A stretch of DNA of 64,000 nucleotides from Glandiceps talaboti (lineage: Eukaryota; Hemichordata; Enteropneusta; Spengelidae), in assembly GCF_964340395.1 (NCBI RefSeq), contig NC_135568.1, positions 1,931,001 through 1,995,000 on the forward strand, in the 5' to 3' direction. Shown one piece after another: positions 1 to 10,579 of the stretch. The notes beneath the pieces were generated by a model. It searched no databases and was not told where the DNA came from. It saw only the letters and a list, made by a program, of their open reading frames with translations. The position numbers and the translations under genes were made by a program. Position 1 is the first letter of the stretch, and every line of letters starts with the position of its first letter.

Positions 1-889
1 ATCTCTTTAGTAGTTTTTATCATAATTCCTTCTGACTTATAAAGTCGTGATAAAATACCTGCTTGTAACATTCTGAAAGCTTTTCACTTTTTGAGATTTA
101 GCTTTGATTATAATCGTGACAGAAGACTTATTTACTAGATTACAGAAGCTTTTAACTTTACACAGATTATCACTTCATAAATATTAATTCTGACGAGTTT
201 TAATCAGTAAAGTACATATTGCACGACTTTCAACTAGAAATATGAATTCTGAGACTTTTTTTATAGATCTTTTACAGTAATACAATGTTTGAACCTCTGT
301 CAATTTCAAGGGTTTTGCAGGGCTTTCAACTAGAATTTGAACCTCTGTGAATTTCAAGTGTTTTGCAGGGCTTTCAACTAGAATTTAAACTTCTGTCAAT
401 TTCAAGGGTTTTGCAGGGCTTTCAACTAGAATTTGAACCTCTGTCAATTTCAAGGGTTTTGCAGGGCTTTCAACTAGAATTTGACTGCAACTTTCGTAGT
501 GTTTTGCAGGGCTTTCAACTAGAATTTGAACTTCTGTGAATTTCAAGTGTTTTGCAGGGCTTTCAACTAGAAGTTTGAATGAATAAATAGTTGCCACATG
601 TCTCAAGTGTATATGGTATCTTTCCTATAATTAAAAGGACATTAAGTACAGTTTTATGATTTTTTTCAAGATAAAAATTGACAAAAAAAATCTGAAAATA
701 TTCACTTTTGGGGCCAAAACTGTAAACAGCAGACTACTTACAAGGTAACAAATCTTTGCCCCAGTTATGAAATTTATCTATTGATCAAACTAAACAGAAC
801 TTGATAAACAGTTGTAATACAAAGTACATTAATTATTATTTATTATAACTATATTGAAAGCCAATCTCTATATTTCCTAAACTACTCAC
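1..889 (-). other. Intron 3 (partial)
   Basis: Left flank of exon 3. Apart from the 48-bp minisatellite at 291-572 it is AT-rich sequence in which no exon was recognised. The next exon (C-terminal extension / hinge) must lie beyond position 1. Confidence 0.75.
291..572. repeat. 48-bp minisatellite, about 6 units
   Basis: Each unit contains ttttgcagggctttcaacta followed by gaatttgaacctctgt and an AT-rich spacer. One unit (about 482-520) is diverged. Because 48 is a multiple of three, the minus strand is open and reads ILVESPAK repeats; this is read-through and is not called as a gene. Confidence 0.93.
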
Positions 890-1031
890 CATCTTTTGAC
901 ATTCCTACATCCAGGCATTTTTTCCATCGACAAAGCTGACATTGGTTTCTTGTGTATATTGTCACCTCACATCGTTCTTTATTTGTACAAGTATATGTAG
1001 TATGCTGAGCAATACTTCGCCGAAAGAATCC
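890..1031 (-). CDS. Nuclear receptor exon 3 (second zinc finger)
   Basis: This 142-bp exon encodes residues 109-155, starting GFFRRSIAQHTTYTCTNKER and ending KKCLDVGMSKD. It supplies the rest of the first-finger recognition helix and the whole second zinc finger. The D-box is C-TNKER-C with five residues, as in most NR1 receptors. The acceptor is gtttttcag|GGATTC and the donor is AAAGATG|gtgagt (phase 1). Two features depart from the common family sequence: Trp in CRWKKC, where Leu or Phe is usual, and CEVTIYTRNQC, which recalls the VDR/HR96-type CEIT...TRR pattern more than the Rev-erb/E75 pattern. The C-terminal extension after GMSKD lies on the next exon, left of the window. Confidence 0.97.
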
Positions 1032-1137
1032 CTGAAAAACACAAATAGATAATATGTCTGGTTAAACTCAGGATTACTGATTTACATGTATAAAGGTGAA
1101 AATTAAAATTTAAGAAAAATTTGTTTTGCAAATTTAT

Positions 1138-1147
1138 ACAGACAGAC

Positions 1148-1198
<51 letters not shown>

Positions 1199-1234
1199 GA
1201 CAGATGGACAGACAGACAGACAGACAGATGGATG

Positions 1235-1300
<66 letters not shown>

Positions 1301-1326
1301 TGGACAGACAGACAGACAGATGGATG

Positions 1327-1360
<34 letters not shown>

Positions 1361-1440
1361 TACAGACAGACAGACAGTCGGACAGATGGACGGACGGACG
1401 GATGGACGGACGGACGGATGGATGGACAGACAGAGGGATG

Positions 1441-1476
<36 letters not shown>

Positions 1477-1480
1477 GTAG
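1138..1480. repeat. (GACA)n tetranucleotide microsatellite with GGAC variants
   Basis: About 340 bp of ACAG/GACA tetramers. A GGAC/GGAT-substituted block sits at 1380-1440. It lies about 100 bp from the acceptor of exon 3. Open frames on both strands (TDRQ repeats, CLSV repeats) are artefacts. Confidence 0.97.
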
Positions 1481-1865
1481 ATATAAACTTCATCATGTCT
1501 AAAGCACTACAAACATTAGTTTATTTGTACTAAACGAATTAAGGCTGACGACGACCTTTAGTTACATGAATACAGGATCCAAATTATACTGTAGATTTCA
1601 ACATCTGTTTCCCTTTTTTTAAATCCTGGATGCGTGACAGCATTCAATGTATAAGTGTAAAAAAAAAGGACACACTTTTTTTTGGGTAGGATTAGAATTG
1701 GATTACATATTTTAACATCACCTTTGTCAGCAAAGTTTATATATCAATTCAATGTATATTCACCTCTGTTCAATAAAAATAACAAATATATACAGGCACT
1801 AAAAAAACTTTCTTTTTTAAAAATTTGACAATGGAATATGATTACTATATATAGTCATGTATATA

Positions 1866-1893
1866 TCGAATTGAATTGAATTGAATTGAATTG
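1866..1893. repeat. (GAATT)n pentanucleotide repeat
   Basis: About five to six copies of the five-base unit. Confidence 0.85.
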
Positions 1894-2099
1894 TTTATTC
1901 ACCAGATATAAAACAGAAGAACATTTTTATGTACATTTCAAAAAGGAGGTTGATTGGATAATATATCTGGTGAGGGCCAAAGAAATAGTTCGATCTGAAC
2001 TAGTCTAGTCTGTGACCCTGACAAAATAAATATACAGGGAAAAAATACAACTGTGTAACTGGGCAACAAAAAGTAAGAAAAAAAAATATGACAGCTTGT

Positions 2100-2355
2100 A
2101 TGTATGTACGTCCAGTATTATCACATTGATTTGATGTGCAAGGCCGCAAGTTATCAAATTATTTTTGGTACACTGAGGACTTTATGGCAGTGTATTATAA
2201 CTTCCATGTTTGAATCCCTGTGATTACTATATAGTCATGTATACATCAAATATGATAGTTTATACGCCCAGTATTATCACATTGATTTGATGTGCAATGC
2301 TTAATAGTTATTTTTGGTACATTTTATTGCAGTGTATTAAAAGTCCATGTTTCCA
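2100..2355 (+). repeat. Direct duplication, about 150-bp offset
   Basis: The stretch 'cagtattatcacattgattt' followed by gatgtgcaa occurs near 2113 and again near 2270, each followed by tatttttggtaca and a similar tail. A tatagtcatgtata motif precedes both (near 1850 and 2230), which suggests an old tandem duplication. Confidence 0.75.
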
Positions 2356-2468
2356 TCATAGTGTTTTCTTATCATTGGAGCCATAAAAAACTATATAACA
2401 TTTATTCTTTTCTCTTTAATAGACCAACTTTGTCTATAGTTCTGTCAGATATGTTTTTTATACCATCA

Positions 2469-2481
2469 AGGTCAAAGGTCA
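2469..2481 (+). promoter_or_regulatory. DR1 element in intron 2
   Basis: AGGTCAAAGGTCA is a perfect direct repeat with one-base spacing. It lies just left of a copy of the foldback-related repeat (2490-2580), so it may be part of, or next to, a transposon end. The other copies of that repeat at 6373 and 35176 do not carry it. Confidence 0.38.
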
Positions 2482-2489
2482 AAGTGGTA

Positions 2490-2580
2490 ATATGGATGAG
2501 GACTGGGTATTTATTTATTTTTTCAAACTTGTAAAACAATTTTATCATGGCTTCCTACTTGAAAAATCAAACGCAAAAAA
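2490..2580 (+). mobile_element. Partial copy of the foldback family
   Basis: Contains atggatgaggactgggtatt and aacaattttatcatggcttc followed by ctacttgaaaaatcaa, matching one arm of the element at 6373-6725. Only one arm is present. Confidence 0.7.
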
Positions 2581-3339
2581 TGACATGTTTTACCCTTGTA
2601 TGGTTCTCAATAAATAATGATAACAATCTAAAACAATAAATTTTCAGAAAGATAATTTTGTGAATTTTATTGTCATGTTATTTGCTCTTTCATATTGACC
2701 CAAATGGAGTAAAAACAAGCTTTTTCATTCTTTCTGTTCAACATTCTACAAAAAAATGCAACTAATTTGACAACAGCTGCATGGTCACAATATTTCTGGG
2801 TACTTTAGAATCTTCAGATTGTAACATAAATTTGACAAAATGCTATACTAATATTATCTTCTATTTATTTACAATATGACAGTGAAAGTGAAGTGCTATG
2901 ATTTATAGGTTTCAGATTATACAATGAAGTATTTACGATAAGTATATAGTCTCTGTGACATGTGACATATGACTAACTAACAAAGTCGTGCTGTTTATAT
3001 CATGGATGTCGTTTTAAACTAATGAACCACGAGAGGAGGCAGCATACAATTGAGAAAGAAGAAAACATCGAATAGTTCAACAAAAATCTTACTAACATTG
3101 ATTGTTACATTTTATCGTCTAGCTCCAGAAATATCTTGGTATAAAAATCACTAAATTTTATTGTCTAGCTCGACAAATATCTCAGTGACATTGTTTAAGA
3201 TTTAGGAGTAAAAACTGATTCAAATTAAAAGTAAAATCATTTTTGTCAAATGAGAACTAATATAAACCTCCATACCCACCCCAAAACTAAAAGAATTTAG
3301 TTTTTTATCCAACATTGAACAATTAATCTCACCCCTGAC

Positions 3340-3440
3340 CAGCATGCCCTCTAGTGACAGCCAAATTTTGTTGTTGTGATTCAAAATGAGAAAAACTGGC
3401 ATTTCTTGTGATTCACCACGTAGTAAGAGATAGGAGAACA
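3340..3440 (+). repeat. Dispersed repeat, copy 1
   Basis: About 95 bp containing aaaactggcatttcttgtga and gtaagagatag. It matches the reverse complement of 32800-32895, which also shares the 'ccctct...agccaaatt' end. Probably a non-autonomous mobile element fragment. Confidence 0.7.
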
Positions 3441-3480
3441 CCAAATTTTGGTTGTGTTTATACTAGAAATTGTGTGTATC

Positions 3481-3481
<1 letters not shown>

Positions 3482-3513
<32 letters not shown>

Positions 3514-3771
3514 CTTTATTTGTCCAAATAAATTCGGAAATTTGTTGAATGGTCGCCGCAGAGCAGCGCCCTAGTGCCCTAGTGTTGAAGAAGCAGGAGG
3601 AAACCGGAGTGCCCGGGGAAAACCTGCGTTGTTCGGCAGGGTCAAACTGAGCATCACCCTTCTTACATGCAGACCTAGTTAAATTTTAAATCAAACCCAG
3701 CCAACACCAGGTGGGTTCGAACCCAGACTGCAGAGGTAAGAGGCGTACAAGCTAACCGCTCGGCCACCGAC
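3482..3771 (-). mobile_element. tRNA-derived SINE (minus strand)
   Basis: On the minus strand the head reads GGTGGCCGAGCGGTTAGC (A-box, tRNA-Ser/Leu-like), followed by GGGTTCGAACCC (B-box, plus strand 3713-3724). The body contains aaaacctgcgttgttcggca and gaggaaaccggagtgcccgg. The tail is an ATT/AAT trinucleotide run (plus strand 3480-3514). The body matches the element at 14300-14570, so this is a family with a conserved central domain. The body resembles what is known of conserved central domains of invertebrate SINEs; that naming is from memory and unverified. Confidence 0.87.
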
Positions 3772-5912
3772 AACAATGACGTATCAAATTGGCTTAGAGG
3801 ACACACTGCCCCTGACATGCCCCATGCCGTGTCAGGTTATGAAAATATGCATATCAAGTCAATATATTTGTGAAGTCTGACAATAAAATGTAGTTATGGC
3901 TAATAAAAATAAGAATTTTGTCAAGTTAGATAATGTTTTACGTTTACTCAATTCTCAGTACCTAAAATAGAATATTACTTCTTAGGCACATCATAAAAAA
4001 TGATGAACGTTTGATTTGTTAGTCGACATCATAACTTCCGTTCCACATACTTCACATGCATTACTATAGGCGTGCATGAGAATAAGCCAACCTTCTTGTT
4101 CTATTTTGACCCTATAACATGACGTAAAATGCTATTGCAGGTAATGAAAATTGGTTTCCATAGTAACACTTGATGTAACAAAGGAATGGTGTTTTTATAC
4201 TTTTTTAAAAAAAGGAAAGGTGTCCTCTATAACATGCAAAGTAAAGTTGTTGTTATTAAAAATATATGAAAGATTTTATCATTGAAATAAAGAATAGCAG
4301 GTATTCTGATTAAAAGCATACTAAAGTTATTTTCACTAAAATCAAATTAGTAAAGTTGCATATTATATCGACAGGTGTCTCAACAATCTAATCACAGAAT
4401 ATCACAAGTAATTTGCCAACAGAGAAGAGAGCTTTTTGAAGTTTTTCCTACAAATGAACTGTTGCCATGGATACGAGAAAAGTGCTGCTGGCATACTTTG
4501 TATGCTACTGATTTCTACATCTTAAGGGTTTTTGGTGAAAATATATTTTGACAACTTCAATATAAATACCAAATTATTATGCTATATTTTTAGTGATGAA
4601 AATAATGAAAAGTGATGAAATTTATTGATTGTTTTCCACATTTGTCGTTTCAAATTATACACATCAATTACTAAATAAAGTTACTGTTTGCAATCAGGTT
4701 ATTTTTTCTTACAAAAAATTGAACATATTCTTCAATTTTCAGTTCTTTTTGGCCTCTATAGTTTTACTACACAGTAACCTACATAGTGATATGTTCTTCC
4801 ATGTAATGTGATACTGTGCATTTTATCTATCACTCCCTCATGACCCTATTTCACAACAATTCTTGTATCTTTCGGCTAAAAGATTTCACTATTTATTGAA
4901 TTATACATGACCAAATATTGGGTCTTATTACAGAACATATTAATTTACAAGACAATTTGATAGTACTGTATTCCTCAATATATGAAAACTATGGCTGATG
5001 TAAGGGTCCTTATAACTGTGAGTTGAGTAGCATTAAAACAAAGCCCTTATATCAGGAGTATTGTGTGGAAACTATGGCTGACATAAGGGTCTTTAAATGA
5101 AAATTACTCTTAGAAGCTCTTAGAGGAAAATTACTCTTCAGATTTTTTGACAGGGTGAAGAGTAGCTCGAACTTATTAATTTCGGCGGTATTCTCCTCCG
5201 ACTGTTTTTTACGCTCGAAGATAACTTCAAGATATATGAATTTAATGTATTTTTAAAATATCTTTTCTGTCTGTCTATTTTAGAGTGCTCTTTTTAACGT
5301 TTGTCTTGTGTACTATGTAAATGTTGTGTTTTTTTATAGTATATGGGAGTGTATCCTGCAATAAAGTTATAAAAATAATAAATGATAATAATAATAACTA
5401 TGAGTTGCGTAGCACTGGACACAAAGTCCAAATGTACATTTCTGTCAACCATATGATGCAATGTCACATTCAAGTCAAACTATCAAAATGGTTTGATTTA
5501 AATACTCAGGAAGCTTTTGGTGACATCATTCCCAGATAATTAATTTACAATTTTTATAAAGTTGAAAGTAGTCCAATCACAGTTGTCTAATATATGGATT
5601 ACTGACATCATTGACTTTGAACCTGTCCGTAAGATTAAAGAAAAACATACACACATCTTTAATAATTTGACAAATCACAGTGTTTTTGAACCAAAACTAA
5701 GAGAGTTTGATCATAAATTAGAAACGTAGTACAACAATTTCAACTTGAAGTAGTGGTTACCTTGACAACGATCAACAAACTACAAACACACCAAAACGAA
5801 TTTTCCTCAGATGATTTGGAAAGCCTAGCAATACTTTACGGACTACGATGAGAAACGGGTATTTTACATTTAAATGTAATGGTATATATCAGATATGTTA
5901 GACAGGTATGGA

Positions 5913-6273
5913 CAGGGCTTGAAGTTAACAGTAGTCCCATGCCCACAGATAACCAATTCTGGTCATGGGGCTACCATAATTTGCAGCTGATAGCCCACTC
6001 AGTCTACCACTGATTATGTGATGAAGATGGAAGATTTATAGACATGAAAGTATTTTTTATTTTTTTATTTTTTTTTTATGATTATTGAACATTTACAAAG
6101 AAAATATTTCACAAAAAGTGTGAAAGTATTTTAATAACACATATATTTCCAATAGAGGAAATCTGTTTTCAGTTCAGGAATATAGGTCTACAGGTCACAA
6201 TCCTTGGGCTATCAATTTCTGAAACTGGTAGCCCACTAGGACTACCAAAGAAAAAAGTTAATTTCGAGCCCTG
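5913..6273. mobile_element. hAT-like MITE
   Basis: The ends are CAGGGCTTGAAGTTAAC and GTTAATTTCGAGCCCTG (inverted complement), about 17-bp terminal inverted repeats with two or so mismatches. The CAGGG start is typical of hAT-type non-autonomous elements. Flanks share ATGGA, possibly a decayed target duplication. No transposase frame is present. Confidence 0.75.
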
Positions 6274-6372
6274 ATGGAGAAGTGTTAAATTCAAAAACAA
6301 AGTTCTTATTTTCCGGTTGAATAAAGACTTATAATGTCAAGCGAATAATGCTAAACCTGTGTAAAATTGATT

Positions 6373-6725
6373 TAAAATGACCATATGGATGAAGATTGTG
6401 TATTTATTTTGGATTTTTAATTCCTAGAACAATTTTATCATGGCTTCCTACTTGAAAAATCAATGTGAAACTACAGTGACAAAGTCTGTGTTTGCAACTG
6501 AATACATTGCAAAAAGCTAAAAAATGTGTAAAAAGTTTGTTATTGTACGTACAATAACAAAGTTTTGACACATTTATCAGTCCTTTACAATGTATTGAGT
6601 TGCAAACACAGACTTGGTCTTTGTCGTTTCATGTTGATTTTTCAAGTAGGAAGCCATGATAAAATTGTTCTAGGAATTAAAAATCCAAAATAAATTTGTA
6701 ATCTTCATCCATATGGTCATTTTAA
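6373..6725. mobile_element. 353-bp foldback element (near-perfect palindrome)
   Basis: The arms 6373-6548 and 6549-6725 are inverted complements over about 176 bp with scattered mismatches. They meet with no loop at a perfect TATTGTACGTACAATA centre. The outer end reads TTAAAATGACCATATGGATG. It ends about 110 bp before the exon 2 donor side of intron 2. Related single arms occur near 2490-2580, 35176-35290 and 35500-35605. Confidence 0.88.
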
Positions 6726-6833
6726 GAAACAATGTGGAAAATAACCATGATTCTGTTTTCACTGTTTATTTTGAACAATCCTTTAAAATAAAATTATATT
6801 TTTTGAAGTGAAATTATTGGAATGAGGACTTAC

Positions 6834-6922
6834 CTTACAGCCTTCACAAGAGTGAACACCATAGTGGAAACCAGTTGATGTATCTCCACATATCTGACAG
6901 TTTATCAGTTCGTTTAAGTGAT
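6834..6922 (-). CDS. Nuclear receptor exon 2 (first zinc finger, P-box)
   Basis: This 89-bp exon encodes residues 80-108. It contains [20 protein letters not shown] followed by CK, the first C4 zinc finger of a nuclear receptor with all four cysteines. The P-box CEGCKG is the EGCKG type of NR1 receptors, which read AGGTCA half-sites rather than the steroid-receptor half-site. The acceptor is a T-rich tract followed by cattag, and the donor is TGTAAG|gtaagt, both strong. The exon enters in phase 1 and leaves in phase 0, exactly after the EGCK motif. The stretch [12 protein letters not shown] is close to PPAR, Rev-erb and E75 as known from those families. Confidence 0.97.
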
Positions 6923-7137
6923 CTAATGAAAAAAATAATAATTATTATAAATAAATTATGAAAAATGCTTACAATCTAAATATTAATTGTTTGGTTTAGC
7001 AAACAATAATAGAGTTAAGAAATGGTTAGAACCAATCAACACATTACACACATTTTACAACAGGTTTTTTTTTCATTTAGAATATATTCTCAATGCAATC
7101 ATAAATTGCAATCGTGTATGTACACGTAAGTATGTAC

Positions 7138-7226
7138 ATAGACAGATAGATACATAGATACATAGATACATAGATACATAGATACATAGATACATACATA
7201 CATACATACATACATACATACATACA

Positions 7227-7258
<32 letters not shown>

Positions 7259-7303
7259 CATACACACACACACACACATACATACATACATACATACATA
7301 CAT

Positions 7304-7364
<61 letters not shown>
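7138..7364. repeat. Compound GATA/CATA/CA microsatellite
   Basis: GATA/CATA tetramers, then (CATA)n, then (CA)n, about 225 bp. It starts about 215 bp upstream (in transcription) of exon 2. The three long CVCVYVCMY-type minus frames are artefacts. Confidence 0.97.
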
Positions 7365-7367
<3 letters not shown>

Positions 7368-8133
7368 AAAATGAAAAGCAATATGAAAGACAGTACAATT
7401 CACATTCCTTCACATACTGCAATGTGACGTATAGCCTAGAGTCACTTGAGTTCCCATCATCTACTTATGAAGCAATATTTACAAATGGTTTACAATTTAC
7501 TCTCTAGCGTATCACCATCAGTCCCCTTCGTTGGCTAAAATGGAAAACACCTCCACACTTTCCATTTCAGAATAAACGTAAAGATATTACCCCCACAACA
7601 TATACAGGTTTGAGTTATGAGTATTCACATGCATCAACTTTGATGATGTACATTAATTTCGGTATATCACCAAAGTGATGGCATACAAGTCATTAAAGGT
7701 GATGTCTTGTTACACGATATCCATCATGAGGTTTTAAGAGTGCTTTGTACTAGAGTCAGTATAAAAACAACATTCTTGTAATATACTCTGAAATGGCTTT
7801 TCAATCTACATGAAGGTGATTGCTATGGTAACCAATGAGATTCTTTTACTGCGCTAGAAAATTAACGTCACAGCATTTTGTACAGAATTCACCTAGGGCC
7901 CTCAATTAAATGGTGTTTGCCAGTAGGGAAACTTTTTTATAGAAACTGTTTATTAGAAATGTATTAATTTGAATAATTTATGCATATGATCCACAATTTG
8001 CATACTTTATGGATTTGTCAATTATTTGAATGATTTATGCAAATTTTATGAGAACTTATAAATTGTTCCCTTAAAGTTAATGTTTATAAGAAAGTATACC
8101 AAAGGTGACACTCTATTACCCAAAATAATGTGG

Positions 8134-8463
8134 TTGATAGCAGTAATCACTGCAAGTGTACTAAAGACAGAAATAAGTCTGACTGAACTTTTCCTTTAAG
8201 TTTATAGCAGTAATCAATACAAGTGTACTAAAGGTAGAAATAAGTCTGACTGGACTTTTTCCTTTACGTTGATAGCAGTAATCAATACAGTTGTACTAAA
8301 GACAGAAATAAGTCTGACTGGACTTTTCCTTTAAGTTGATAGCAGTAATCAATACAAGTGTACTGAAGGCAGAAATAAGTTTGACTGGACTTTTCCTTTA
8401 AGTTGATAGCAGTAATCAATACAAGTGTACTAAAGACAGAAATTAGTCTGACTGGACTTTCCT
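8134..8463. repeat. 67-bp minisatellite, 5 units
   Basis: Units begin at 8134, 8201, 8269, 8336 and 8403 and contain tgatagcagtaatcaataca and aagtctgactggactttt. A lone related stretch occurs at 15336-15376. Confidence 0.93.
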
Positions 8464-9142
8464 ATAATCCTATTTGAACAAACACATTTTTCTCTTGTCT
8501 CAAAATTGCAGAGAAAGTAATTCTAGGAGTCTGTTGATAAGGGTATAAAATTGAATAAACTTCAGTATACAGCTCTTAGATACTCTTTCATCGGTCCCTT
8601 AGAAGTACAAGGCCGGTAGATGTAGCATAGTCCACATGGTATGTTGGATATTAAACTTACAAGTTATTCTAGCCTAAAGGTGAACTCACATAGGTCATCC
8701 GTCTCTAATTTAATTGGGTTTGAGTCTTACTATTGCTAAAGGCTGAAACCTATCCAACTGGGATCTGTACACATATTGCATATTTTTATTTTTTATTCAT
8801 ATTCAATAGTGTTTTTTTTCTCAACCATCACTTAGTGTTTTCTACTAACTGAACTGTGTATAATGCACTTGCCAAGTTCCTTACAGGCCATCAAACATTT
8901 CAGTATTACTGAACACATATACAAGTTATGTATGGACTTAAAGATTAAATATGCATTCAAGATCTGTACTTAAATCTGACCAGGTCACCCTTCCAAAACG
9001 TACAAGTTATACATATACTGGTACTATTTCTTTACAGATAATATCAGAACCTAGCCTCAAGCACGTATACCTAAATGCAATAGTTTGATATAGTCAATTA
9101 GCGTTAGTCAGAATCAATTAGAAACAGTAGATGTCTATTTAA

Positions 9143-9355
9143 TTAACCCCTTCAATACTGAAAACATTCCCGCCAAAATTGTGTGGACAAAATTCTTGTT
9201 TTATGTAAGTTTTTGGCAAATATCAACTTCATTTTAGACTGGAATTAAAGAAATGTTATTTCCTAATAAAGTAATATTATTGTAATTATGAAAATATTCA
9301 TATAAATTGGGTCCCCATATTATTTAAAACTCGTCTCTAGTCCTGAAAGGGTTAA
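9143..9355. mobile_element. piggyBac-like MITE with TTAA target site, copy 1
   Basis: A 213-bp element flanked by TTAA at 9143-9146 and 9352-9355, with ends TTAACCCCTTCA and TGAAAGGGTTAA. TTAA duplication with CCC-starting inverted repeats is characteristic of piggyBac-type elements. A copy of almost identical length lies at 59882-60093. Confidence 0.72.
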
Positions 9356-9388
9356 CACTTGTTCATGTTATCAGTATTTAGTTACATT

Positions 9389-9755
9389 AGGCCTAATGAA
9401 AAAAGTTGTTTGGTTCCAGTTACTCGACCCCACCTAGTTTTCATGCCAACTCTAAACTTTTTTTATGTATTTGAGAAAAAAATTAATAAAATCGCGAAAA
9501 TCGTGAAGTCTTGCACGAAATAGTACATGCAGAAACTGACATCAACTTAAAAAGACAATATAAAACTGTTCTTCCAATCTGTAATGGCTTTACATCTGAT
9601 GAGAAGAAACCAATAACACAGATACCATATGGAAAATAATGGAAAACATAACCACCTGAACTCACATATGAAAACAAAATTTTAAAAATAAAATAAAAAA
9701 TCTACCTTCTCTTCTATTCTAAAATCTATTCTAAAATTGAATATAATTTACGTCT
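9389..9755 (+). mobile_element. MITE family A, copy 1
   Basis: Starts aggcctaatgaaaaaagttg and ends in ctaaaattgaatataattta. The inner part shares cttaaaaagacaatataaaa and gttcttccaatctgtaatgg with copies at 21711, 23370, 48159 and 52331. The ends form imperfect inverted repeats. No coding capacity. Confidence 0.82.
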
Positions 9756-10579
9756 TAGCTAGAACAGTGTATCCTATCTGATGTATATGTAAATTTTGAT
9801 GACGATCAAAATATATGGAAATGCAGATAATATGGTATGTAACACTGTATATTGGCTAATTAATATACTGTGCTATCCTTATATATGAAATGCATATGAA
9901 CACAGAGCTGATTTCATTTCACAACAAAGCACACAAAAATATACAACAAAAGCATAATTATTTACACCAAATACCAAAATTGGTAATGATGCCTTTAATT
10001 TTAAAGCTGCAGCACTACCTATACCAAGACAATTTTTTTCTCAAACTGTTTTGTTACATGTAATGACTCACTCCAAGTATCATTCACCATGAAGAATATT
10101 GAATCAATTGTGGGTAAACGGAGCTGTACACATAATAGTTTCAGCTCTATAGAGGAGTTTTAAGTACCCATCCAAAGTAATCATGTGACAAAATATTTAA
10201 AACAAAATTAGTTATAACAGAAAGCCAGACATTATCTCTATGGTATGATATGAATGGGTGTTAATAATTTACTTGTGTGTTAATACAATGGAACCTGATT
10301 TACGGCATACCATTATCATCCACTACATCCTACAATGACAGTCACAGCTGTACATCTGTACATGACATTATTTCAGCAATGCCTTCAATTCATTACAAGA
10401 AATTTCAAGAATTTTCTCGTTTTCTTTTCTAAAATTAAAAGTATATATTGCTAATTACATACAAGTGTGATAACTGTTTACTGAGAGTAAAACTAATATT
10501 ATTCTTTAATTAACAGAACTAATAATATTACCTAATAATTACCCATAAATTCTGAAGATATTAATGCATCAGTTGAGAA

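Larger units (their letters stand above)
1032..6833 (-). other. Intron 2 of the nuclear receptor gene (5.8 kb)
   Basis: Bounded by the exon 2 donor and exon 3 acceptor. It contains the GACA microsatellite, a 150-bp-offset direct duplication, a SINE, a dispersed repeat, a hAT-like MITE and the large foldback element listed separately. The remaining stretches (1500-1860, 2640-3340, 3780-5900) are AT-rich with no recognised exon. Confidence 0.9.

Noticed and set aside
1126-1533. TDRQ-repeat and CLSV-repeat frames
   Set aside because: Translation of a GACA microsatellite on both strands.
3713-3771. Functional tRNA gene
   Set aside because: A- and B-boxes are present but the acceptor stem is not closed and the sequence continues into a SINE body with an AAT tail; the same holds at 14300 and 37020-37086.
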